Source: Weeksellaceae bacterium
GTDB taxonomy: Bacteria > Bacteroidota > Bacteroidia > Flavobacteriales > Weeksellaceae
Length of the DNA stretch: 13,667 bases
Reading direction: 5' to 3'
Assembly (NCBI GenBank): GCA_028698395.1
Contig: JAQVDG010000021.1
Coordinates: 1-13,667, forward strand
Shown: piece after piece, positions 6,158-13,667 of the stretch
Numbering within the stretch: the first letter of the stretch is position 1
Layout of the letters: each line of letters starts with the position of its first letter
Position numbers and translations under genes: made by a program
Notes under the pieces: generated by a model
The model's input: only the letters and a program-made list of their open reading frames with translations
Told to the model about the DNA's origin: nothing
Database searches by the model: none

Positions 6158-9100
6158 TTATTGTTTTGCATTCATTAATTCTTCATATTCTCTGTTAGAA
6201 CCCACAATAATTTGTTGGTATTCTTTCAGTCCTGTACCTGCAGGGATTAAATGACCAACGATAACGTTTTCTTTTAATCCGTGTAATTCATCCACTTTTC
6301 CGGAAACAGCAGCTTCGTTCAATACTTTGGTGGTTTCCTGGAAAGAGGCAGCCGACATAAAGGATTTGGTTTGAAGAGAAGCTCGTGTGATACCTTGCAA
6401 AATTGGTTCTGCTGTTGCCGGCATTGCTTCCCGTGCTGTTACCAGATTTTTATCATCTCGTTTCAGCATGGAGTTTTCATCTCGTAACTGACGTGCTGAG
6501 ATGATTTGCCCCGGTTTTAAATTATCACTGTCTCCGGCTTCTTCTACTACTTTCATTCCGAAAATTCTGTCGTTTTCTGCCAAGAAATCATCCTTATGCT
6601 CTAAACTGTCTTCTAATAAGCGTGTATCTCCGGCATCGACAACCCGTACTTTTCGCATCATTTGACGGACGATAATTTCAAAATGTTTATCATCAATTTT
6701 CACCCCTTGTAAGCGGTAAACTTCTTGAATTTCATTTACAAGATATTCCTGAACTGCAGTCAATCCTTTAATTCTCAAAATGTCTTCAGGTGTAGTTGCA
6801 CCATCTGAAAGTGGCATACCGGCACGAATGAAGTCATTTTCTTGAACTAAAATCTGATTGGATAATTTCACCAAATAAGTTGATTTTTCACCTGTTTTAG
6901 ATTCGACAATGATTTCTCGGTTTCCTCGTTTAATTTTCCCGAAACTTACAACTCCATCTATCTCAGAGACTACTGCCGGATTGGATGGGTTACGTGCTTC
7001 AAATAACTCGGTAACTCGTGGTAAACCTCCGGTAATATCACCTGCTTTTGCTGAACGACGAGGGATTTTAACCAAAACTTTACCGGCTTTAATTTTTTCA
7101 CCATCGTTAACAATTAAATGTGCTCCAACCGGTAAGTTGTAATTTCGTTCTTCTCCACCGGAAGTAATTACTTTTAGTGTAGGAATGATTTTCTTGTTAC
7201 GGGATTCAGAAATTACTTTTTCTTGGAAACCGGTTTGTTCGTCAATTTCCAATTGGAAAGTAACGCCTTGTTCGATATTTTCAAATTCGACTTTACCGGC
7301 AGCTTCTGCAATGATAACACCATTATAAGGATCCCAAGAGGTAAGAACATCTCCTTTTTTCACTTTTGTATTTTCTTTCACATGAAGAACAGAACCGTAT
7401 GAAATATTATGAGTGGAACGGATATTTCCATTGGCGTCAATTAATTTCATTTCAGTTGAACGCGAAACTACAATTGTTACTGTATTTCCTTCATCGTCTT
7501 CTCCTTTTACGGTTCGAATATCGTCGAATTCAATATGCCCATCAAATTTAGCAATGATTGAAGATTGCTCTGAAATATTTCCGGCTGTTCCTCCAACGTG
7601 GAAGGTACGTAAAGTTAACTGAGTTCCCGGTTCTCCAATGGATTGAGCGGCTACAACTCCGACAGCTTCTCCTTTTTGAACAGGTTTTCCGGTAGATAAA
7701 TTACGTCCGTAACAAGCAGAACAGATTCCTGTTTTGGCTTCACAAGTTAATGGAGAGCGAACTTCAACCATTTCAATTCCGGCTTCTTCAATTTTATCAG
7801 CATCATCTTCTGTGATGATAGCACTTGCTTTTAGGATTAATTCGTTGGTATTTGGATCGTAAATATCTTGTAAAGAAGTTCTACCCAGAATTCGAGTGCC
7901 GATTTTCTCAACAATTTCTTCATTTTTCTTCAATGCTGTGATTTCAATTCCTCGTAGTGTTTCACAGTCTTCTTCAAAGACAATTACATCTTGTGCAACA
8001 TCGACCAAACGACGGGTTAAGTATCCGGCATCAGCTGTTTTTAAAGCAGTATCCGCCAAACCTTTGCGAGCACCGTGAGTGGAGATAAAGTATTCTACAA
8101 TGGATAAACCTTCGCGGAAATTGGAAATAATCGGGTTTTCGATAATCTCTCCTCCTGAAGAACCTGCTTTTTGAGGTTTTGCCATTAATCCCCGCATACC
8201 TGCCAACTGACGAATTTGTTCTTTTGAACCTCTCGCTCCGGAGTCTAACATCATATAAATAGAGTTAAAACCTTCGTCATCTTCGGTCATTCTTCGCATT
8301 ACGATTTCAGTCAAAGTTGCGTTGGTATTTGTCCAAACATCAATTACTTGATTATAACGTTCGTTGTTGGTAATCAACCCCATGTTATAATTCATTTTAA
8401 TGTTTTCAACCTGATTAATTGCATTGCTGATTAATTCTTTTTTCTCGCTAGGAATAATGATGTCACCTAAACTGAAAGATAATCCACCTTCAAATGCTTT
8501 CTTAAATCCAAGATTTTTCATTTTATCCAAGAAATCAGAAGTAGTTGGGAAGTCTGTGATTTTCAATATCTTATTGATGATTGAACGCAAAGATTTTTTA
8601 GTCAAAACTTCATTGACAAATCCTACTTTTTCAGGAACAATTTGGTTAAAAAGAACTCTACCTACGGTAGTTTCAATCATTTTTTCGACTAATTCCTCAT
8701 TTTCTAATACTCTTGCTTTTACTTTAATAATAGCATTTAATTCTACGCTTTTTTCGTTATAAGCAATTTCAACTTCTTCGGCTGAATAAAAAGTGATTCC
8801 GTTTCCTTTTGCCGATTCTTTGGCTTTGGTCATATAATAAAGACCTAAAACCATATCCTGAGAAGGTACTGTAATCGGTGAACCGTTTGCCGGGTTCAAA
8901 ATATTTTGAGAAGCTAACATTAACAATTGTGCTTCTAAAATTGCTTCCGGTCCTAAAGGTAAGTGAACTGCCATCTGGTCTCCGTCAAAGTCCGCATTAA
9001 AGGCGGTACACACTAACGGATGTAACTGAATAGCTTTTCCTTCAATCAATTTAGGTTGGAATGCCTGAATTCCTAAACGGTGAAGGGTAGGAGCTCGGTT

Positions 9101-10411
9101 GAGTAAGACCGGATGTCCTTTCAGTACATTTTCTAAAATATCATATACAACCGGTTCTTTTCGGTCAATGATTTTTTTCGCTGATTTTACTGTTTTTACA
9201 ATCCCTCTTTCAATTAACTTACGAACGATAAACGGTTTGTACAGCTCTGCAGCCATATCTTTTGGTAAACCACATTCGTGTAATTTCAAATTCGGACCAA
9301 CGACAATTACAGAACGAGCAGAATAATCTACACGTTTTCCTAATAAGTTTTGTCGGAAACGACCTTGTTTTCCTTTCAAAGAATCGGAAAGTGATTTTAA
9401 GGCGCGGTTTCCGTCTGCTTTTACAGCAGAAGCTTTTCTTGTATTGTCAAACAATGAATCGACAGATTCTTGTAACATACGTTTTTCGTTACGTAAAATT
9501 ACTTCCGGTGCTTTGATTTCGATTAATCGTTTCAAGCGGTTATTTCGAATAATTACACGACGGTATAAATCGTTCAAATCCGAAGTAGCAAAACGACCTC
9601 CATCCAATGGAACTAATGGGCGTAATTCCGGTGGAATAACCGGTAAAACTCGCATAATCATCCATTCCGGACGGTTAACGTGTTCTAAGTTGGATTCGCG
9701 CAAAGCTTCTACTACCTGAAGTCTTTTCAAGGCTTCTGTTCTTCTTTGTTTAGATGTTTCGTGGTGAGCTTTGTGACGCAAATCGTAAGATAATTCATCT
9801 AAATTAATGGATTTCAATAAATCTTCCAATGCATCAGCACCCATTTTTGCAATGAATTTATTTGGGTCTGTATCTTCCAAATATTGGTTATTTGCCGGTA
9901 AAGTATCTAAGATATCCAAATATTCTTCTTCGGTAAGGAATTCCAATTTTTCCAATTCGCTTCCGTCCGGCATTTTAGCAATCCCGGGTTGAATTACGAC
10001 ATAACGTTCGTAATAGATAATCATATCTAACTTTTTGGAAGGTAATCCCAGAACATATCCAATTTTATTGGGAAGAGAACGGAAATACCAAATGTGAGCA
10101 ACCGGAACTACTAAATTGATGTGTCCGATTCTTTCCCGGCGAACTTTTTTCTCGGTTACTTCTACACCACAGCGGTCACAAACGATTCCTTTGTAGCGGA
10201 TTCTTTTGTATTTTCCACAGGCACATTCGTAATCTTTTACAGGTCCGAAAATTCTTTCACAAAACAAACCGTCACGTTCAGGTTTATGAGTTCTGTAATT
10301 GATAGTTTCCGGTTTTAACACTTCTCCGTTTGACACTCTGAGAATGGACTCAGGAGAAGCCAAGCCGATACGGATTTTTGAAAATTTACTTGTTTTATTT
10401 TTTGTTGACAT
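6158..10411 (-). CDS. rpoC: DNA-directed RNA polymerase subunit beta'
   Basis: This is the full-length 1417-aa catalytic beta' subunit of RNA polymerase. Diagnostic elements appear in order. The N-terminal zinc site has C63, C65, C78 and C81. The clamp and lid regions follow, with the [16 protein letters not shown] segment. The absolutely conserved NADFDGD (472-478) has D474, D476 and D478 holding the catalytic magnesium. The bridge-helix region contains [20 protein letters not shown]. The second zinc site has C816, C890, C897 and C900, with the same spacing as Escherichia coli. The trigger-loop region contains [19 protein letters not shown]. The length is close to flavobacterial orthologues. 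The ATG at 10411 opens a typical N-terminus ([20 protein letters not shown]). It lies 114 bp after rpoB, without an obvious promoter of its own, and directly before the DUF3467 gene. Nothing appears truncated. Confidence 0.99.
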   Translation of the reverse strand: MSTKNKTSKFSKIRIGLASPESILRVSNGEVLKPETINYRTHKPERDGLFCERIFGPVKDYECACGKYKRIRYKGIVCDRCGVEVTEKKVRRERIGHINLVVPVAHIWYFRSLPNKIGYVLGLPSKKLDMIIYYERYVVIQPGIAKMPDGSELEKLEFLTEEEYLDILDTLPANNQYLEDTDPNKFIAKMGADALEDLLKSINLDELSYDLRHKAHHETSKQRRTEALKRLQVVEALRESNLEHVNRPEWMIMRVLPVIPPELRPLVPLDGGRFATSDLNDLYRRVIIRNNRLKRLIEIKAPEVILRNEKRMLQESVDSLFDNTRKASAVKADGNRALKSLSDSLKGKQGRFRQNLLGKRVDYSARSVIVVGPNLKLHECGLPKDMAAELYKPFIVRKLIERGIVKTVKSAKKIIDRKEPVVYDILENVLKGHPVLLNRAPTLHRLGIQAFQPKLIEGKAIQLHPLVCTAFNADFDGDQMAVHLPLGPEAILEAQLLMLASQNILNPANGSPITVPSQDMVLGLYYMTKAKESAKGNGITFYSAEEVEIAYNEKSVELNAIIKVKARVLENEELVEKMIETTVGRVLFNQIVPEKVGFVNEVLTKKSLRSIINKILKITDFPTTSDFLDKMKNLGFKKAFEGGLSFSLGDIIIPSEKKELISNAINQVENIKMNYNMGLITNNERYNQVIDVWTNTNATLTEIVMRRMTEDDEGFNSIYMMLDSGARGSKEQIRQLAGMRGLMAKPQKAGSSGGEIIENPIISNFREGLSIVEYFISTHGARKGLADTALKTADAGYLTRRLVDVAQDVIVFEEDCETLRGIEITALKKNEEIVEKIGTRILGRTSLQDIYDPNTNELILKASAIITEDDADKIEEAGIEMVEVRSPLTCEAKTGICSACYGRNLSTGKPVQKGEAVGVVAAQSIGEPGTQLTLRTFHVGGTAGNISEQSSIIAKFDGHIEFDDIRTVKGEDDEGNTVTIVVSRSTEMKLIDANGNIRSTHNISYGSVLHVKENTKVKKGDVLTSWDPYNGVIIAEAAGKVEFENIEQGVTFQLEIDEQTGFQEKVISESRNKKIIPTLKVITSGGEERNYNLPVGAHLIVNDGEKIKAGKVLVKIPRRSAKAGDITGGLPRVTELFEARNPSNPAVVSEIDGVVSFGKIKRGNREIIVESKTGEKSTYLVKLSNQILVQENDFIRAGMPLSDGATTPEDILRIKGLTAVQEYLVNEIQEVYRLQGVKIDDKHFEIIVRQMMRKVRVVDAGDTRLLEDSLEHKDDFLAENDRIFGMKVVEEAGDSDNLKPGQIISARQLRDENSMLKRDDKNLVTAREAMPATAEPILQGITRASLQTKSFMSAASFQETTKVLNEAAVSGKVDELHGLKENVIVGHLIPAGTGLKEYQQIIVGSNREYEELMNAKQ

Positions 10412-10525
10412 AATTTTTTTAGATTTTAGATTTTGGATTTCGGGTATTTAATACCTATTTCAAAATCAATTAATTTGAATTCATAAGAGTTATTTCTATC
10501 TGATATTTTGTCTAACATCTGATTT
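10412..10525. other. rpoB-rpoC spacer with short repeats
   Basis: The 114-bp spacer is AT-rich and non-coding. On the plus strand it holds near-tandem copies of AGATTTT (10421-10427, 10428-10434, then GGATTTC), a small palindrome GGTAT-TTA-ATACC (10443-10455), and 7-mer direct repeats TTTCTAT (10493-10499, 10523-10529) and ATCTGAT (10498-10504, 10517-10523). No TAnnTTTG element is seen on the minus strand, so rpoC appears to depend on transcription from upstream of rpoB. Confidence 0.55.
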
Positions 10526-13500
10526 CTATTCCTCCAGATTTATGTCCAATCCAAGTCCTTGCAGTTCATGTAATAATACATTGAACGATTCCGGAATACC
10601 AGGCTCCGGCATTGGATCGCCTTTTACAATAGCTTCATAAGTTTTGGCACGTCCAATTACATCATCTGATTTTACAGTCAGAATTTCACGTAAAATATTG
10701 GATGCTCCAAATGCTTCTAAAGCCCAAACCTCCATCTCTCCGAAACGTTGTCCTCCGAACTGAGCTTTACCACCTAATGGTTGTTGCGTAATTAAGGAGT
10801 AAGGACCGATGGAACGAGAGTGCATTTTGTCGTCCACCATGTGTCCTAATTTTAGCATATAAATCATTCCGACGGTTGCTTTTTGAGCAAATCTTTCACC
10901 TGTTCCTCCATCATACAAGTAAGTAGTACCGTAACGAGGTAATCCGGCTTTATCGGTTAATTCATTAATGTCTTCTATTTCGGCTCCGTCAAAAATAGGA
11001 GTAGCGTATTTTTGGCCTAATTTGGCTCCAGCCCATCCTAATACGGTTTCGTAAATTTGCCCGATGTTCATACGAGAAGGTACTCCTAGTGGATTTAATA
11101 CAATATCAACCGGTGTTCCGTCTTCTAAGAATGGCATATCTTCGTCGCGTACAATTCTGGATACAATCCCTTTGTTTCCGTGACGCCCCGCCATTTTATC
11201 ACCTACTTTTAACTTACGTTTTTTGGCAATATAAATTTTGGCTAATTTCACGATTCCGGCAGGGAGTTCGTCTCCGACTGAAATGGTAAATCGTTCACGA
11301 TTAAGTGCTCCGTGTAAATCATTGTATTTGATTTTATAATTATGAAGCAATTGTTTTACTTGATCGTTTTTCATTTCATCCATTACCCAAACGCTTTCAG
11401 AACCTGTTAAATTCAAGTAATCATCAACAGAAGTCAAGATTTTTTTGCTATATTTTACTCCTTTTTTGATAATTTCTTCATTCAGGTCATTGAAAACACC
11501 TTGAGAAGTTTTACCGTCTAAAAGAACAAATAATTTTTCTAATAAGATGTTGCGTAAATCATCAAATTTTGTTTGGAATTCAGCTTCAATACTGTCAATG
11601 ATTGCTTTATCCTGCGATCTTTTTCTTTTGTCTTTGATGCTTCGGGAGAATAATTTTTTGTCAATTACTACTCCATGAAGAGAAGGAGAAGCTTTTAAAG
11701 AGGCATCTTTCACATCGCCGGCTTTTTCACCAAAAATAGCACGTAATAATTTTTCTTCCGGAGTTGGGTCGGATTCTCCTTTTGGAGTAATTTTTCCAAT
11801 TAAAATATCGCCTGGTTTAATTTCTGCTCCAATTCGAATCATTCCGTTTTCATCCAAATCTTTGGTTGCTTCTTCTGAAACGTTTGGAATATCAGCGGTT
11901 AATTCTTCCATTCCTAATTTGGTATCGCGTACATCTAAAGAATATTCGTCGATATGGATAGAAGTAAACCAGTCTTCACGAACTACTCTTTCGCTGATTA
12001 CAATTGCATCCTCAAAATTGAATCCTTTCCAAGGCATGAAAGCAACCAATAAGTTTCGTCCGATTGCTAATTCTCCATTTTCAGTTGCATAACCTTCACA
12101 AAGTACTTGTCCTTTTTCTACTCGGTCTCCGACTTTTACAATCGGTTTCAGTGTAATGGTGGTTCCTTGGTTGGTTTTGCGGAATTTGGTTAATTGGTAT
12201 TTTTTTTCAGCTGGATTAAAGCTTACTAATTCCTCATCTTCCGTACGATCATATTTAATGGAAATTGTATCGGCATCTACATAAGTTACGGTACCATTTC
12301 CTTCTGCATTGAATAAAATACGGGAATCTTTTGCTACTTGTTTTTCCAATCCGGTACCTACAATCGGAGCTTGTGGTTTTAGAATAGGAACAGCCTGACG
12401 CATCATGTTTGATCCCATCAAAGCACGGTTAGCATCGTCATGTTCTAAGAATGGAATCAAAGAAGCGGAAATAGAAGCAATTTGGTTAGGTGCAATGTCC
12501 ATTAATTCTACTTCTCCCGGTTCTACAACAGGGAAATCTCCATCTTCTCTTGCTGTAATCCGGTCGTTTAAGAATTTGCCATTGTTGTCAATCGGCGCAT
12601 TTGCCTGAGCAATTACTTTTGCTTCTTCTTCTTCTGCTGATAAATAAATTGGTTCATGATTCAATTCTACTTTTCCGTTTTCAACTTTACGATAAGGAGT
12701 TTCGATGAATCCTAAATTATTTACTTTTGCGAATACACATAATGAAGAAATCAAACCGATGTTAGGTCCTTCCGGAGTTTCAATCGGACAAAGTCTTCCG
12801 TAATGAGTGTAGTGAACGTCACGCACTTCAAAACCGGCTCTTTCACGAGAAAGTCCTCCGGGGCCTAAAGCAGATAAACGACGTTTGTGTGTAATCTCGG
12901 ATAATGGATTGGTTTGATCCATAAATTGAGACAACTGATTGGTTCCGAAGAAAGAATTAATTACGGATGATAATGTTTTAGCATTGATTAAATCAATCGG
13001 CGTAAACACCTCATTATCACGAACATTCATTCGCTCTCGAATGGTTCTTGCCATACGTGCTAAACCTACTCCAAACTGAGCAGCTAATTGCTCTCCAACT
13101 GTTCTTACACGACGGTTAGATAAGTGGTCGATATCGTCCACCTCAGCTTTTGAGTTGATTAATTCAATTAAATATTTAATAATTGAAATAATATCCTCTT
13201 TGGTCAATACTTGAACGTCTTCCGGAATATTCAATTCCAATTTTTTATTCAATCTGTAACGTCCTACTTCGCCTAATGAGTAACGTTGGTCGGAGAAGAA
13301 TAATTTTTCAATAATTCCTCTTGCCGTTTCTTCATCAGGTGGCTCAGCGTTACGTAATTGTCGGTAGATATATTCTACTGCTTCTTTTTCTGTATTAGTC
13401 GGGTCTTTTTGAAGTGTGTTGTGAATGATTCCATAATCGACTGATTTATTGTCTTCTTTGTGAACCAAAATGGATTTCACACCTGAATCAATAATTTGGT

Positions 13501-13667
13501 CAATATGTTCTTTTTCAATCACAGTTTCACGATCCAAAATGATCTCATTTCTTTCCATTGATAGCATTTCGCCGGTAACTTCGTCCACGAAGTCTTCATG
13601 CCAAGTATTTAATACCCTTGCGGCTAATTTTTTACCGACTACTTTTTTAATGGATGATTTGCTTACT
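10526..13667 (-). CDS. rpoB: DNA-directed RNA polymerase subunit beta (5' end outside window)
   Basis: This is the beta subunit of RNA polymerase, which forms the active-site cleft with beta'. The reading frame is open to the window edge. A GTG at 13588 could be mistaken for a start, but upstream codons continue the conserved sequence ([13 protein letters not shown], then TWHEDFVDE). About 1046 codons are present and, compared with flavobacterial orthologues of about 1270, some 220 N-terminal residues lie beyond the window. Landmarks are the rifampicin-binding segment (12866-12937) with [13 protein letters not shown] and [32 protein letters not shown] (about 12000-12040); [12 protein letters not shown] (about 11170-11210); and [20 protein letters not shown] near the C-terminus. 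The rifampicin segment has susceptible-type residues at the common resistance positions (Asp516, His526 and Ser531 in E. coli numbering). It is transcribed towards rpoC. Confidence 0.99.
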   Translation of the reverse strand, partial: VSKSSIKKVVGKKLAARVLNTWHEDFVDEVTGEMLSMERNEIILDRETVIEKEHIDQIIDSGVKSILVHKEDNKSVDYGIIHNTLQKDPTNTEKEAVEYIYRQLRNAEPPDEETARGIIEKLFFSDQRYSLGEVGRYRLNKKLELNIPEDVQVLTKEDIISIIKYLIELINSKAEVDDIDHLSNRRVRTVGEQLAAQFGVGLARMARTIRERMNVRDNEVFTPIDLINAKTLSSVINSFFGTNQLSQFMDQTNPLSEITHKRRLSALGPGGLSRERAGFEVRDVHYTHYGRLCPIETPEGPNIGLISSLCVFAKVNNLGFIETPYRKVENGKVELNHEPIYLSAEEEEAKVIAQANAPIDNNGKFLNDRITAREDGDFPVVEPGEVELMDIAPNQIASISASLIPFLEHDDANRALMGSNMMRQAVPILKPQAPIVGTGLEKQVAKDSRILFNAEGNGTVTYVDADTISIKYDRTEDEELVSFNPAEKKYQLTKFRKTNQGTTITLKPIVKVGDRVEKGQVLCEGYATENGELAIGRNLLVAFMPWKGFNFEDAIVISERVVREDWFTSIHIDEYSLDVRDTKLGMEELTADIPNVSEEATKDLDENGMIRIGAEIKPGDILIGKITPKGESDPTPEEKLLRAIFGEKAGDVKDASLKASPSLHGVVIDKKLFSRSIKDKRKRSQDKAIIDSIEAEFQTKFDDLRNILLEKLFVLLDGKTSQGVFNDLNEEIIKKGVKYSKKILTSVDDYLNLTGSESVWVMDEMKNDQVKQLLHNYKIKYNDLHGALNRERFTISVGDELPAGIVKLAKIYIAKKRKLKVGDKMAGRHGNKGIVSRIVRDEDMPFLEDGTPVDIVLNPLGVPSRMNIGQIYETVLGWAGAKLGQKYATPIFDGAEIEDINELTDKAGLPRYGTTYLYDGGTGERFAQKATVGMIYMLKLGHMVDDKMHSRSIGPYSLITQQPLGGKAQFGGQRFGEMEVWALEAFGASNILREILTVKSDDVIGRAKTYEAIVKGDPMPEPGIPESFNVLLHELQGLGLDINLEE

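Noticed and set aside
6169..6171. Upstream ATG for the DUF3467 protein, overlapping rpoC
   Set aside because: It adds only MQNNKM, which is not family-like. The tandem ATGs just after the rpoC stop fit family length and spacing better, although the upstream start cannot be excluded.
6909..9992. Several plus-strand open frames of 60-112 codons opposite rpoC
   Set aside because: They are antisense shadows of a highly conserved gene, show Ser/Phe/Ile-rich composition expected from its reverse complement, and lack promoter elements or family motifs.
10443..10455. GGTAT-TTA-ATACC palindrome as a terminator between rpoB and rpoC
   Set aside because: The stem is only 5 bp and A/T-rich with no U tract on the minus strand, and rpoC has no visible promoter of its own, so termination here is unlikely.
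11089..12608. Plus-strand open frames opposite rpoB
   Set aside because: They are antisense shadows of conserved RpoB codons without independent support.
13586..13588. GTG as the start codon of rpoB
   Set aside because: The frame stays open upstream to the window edge and encodes conserved RpoB sequence (KKLAARVL, then WHEDF), so the GTG is an internal Val codon and the gene is cut by the window.

Overview
The window reads as chromosomal DNA from a member of the Bacteroidota, most likely a Flavobacteriaceae-type organism. The evidence is: low GC; RpoB, RpoC and PhoH sequences of flavobacterial type; several copies of the Bacteroidota promoter element TAnnTTTG just upstream of genes; no clear Shine-Dalgarno sequences; and a DUF3467 gene attached to the end of rpoBC. 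This is mostly core-genome territory. I see no phage, transposase, CRISPR array or defence island.

Layout. Positions 1-161 hold a tRNA-Ser(UGA) gene with a promoter element and an intrinsic terminator. Positions 162-443 are non-coding and contain a short degenerate echo of the tRNA 3' end. Positions 444-1172 (+) encode an unrecognised four-helix membrane protein with a Cys/His tail. Positions 1310-2014 (+) encode a LytTR response regulator. It ends tail-to-tail, with overlapping stop codons, against a two-gene minus-strand unit (4536 to 2011): a SAM hydroxide adenosyltransferase-family protein followed 12 bp later by a secreted PNGase F-like protein with a GLPGLI-like front half. From a very short divergent promoter region, phoH and a small DUF5522 cysteine protein run on the plus strand (4606-5762). 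A strong, roughly bidirectional hairpin terminator (5788-5830) separates them from the convergent RNA polymerase operon. That operon reads right to left as rpoB (5' end outside the window), rpoC, and a DUF3467 gene that starts immediately after the rpoC stop.

How the genes fit together. The right half is the beta and beta' subunits of RNA polymerase with an apparently co-translated small partner. The left half is a set of small independent units (tRNA, membrane protein, orphan response regulator, SAM hydrolase/PNGase pair, PhoH pair) with no obvious common pathway. The points most worth checking are the altered active-site residues in the SAM and PNGase-like proteins, the rpoC-DUF3467 junction, the unrecognised membrane protein, and a strong excess of the tetranucleotide CCGG over GGCC through the whole window.
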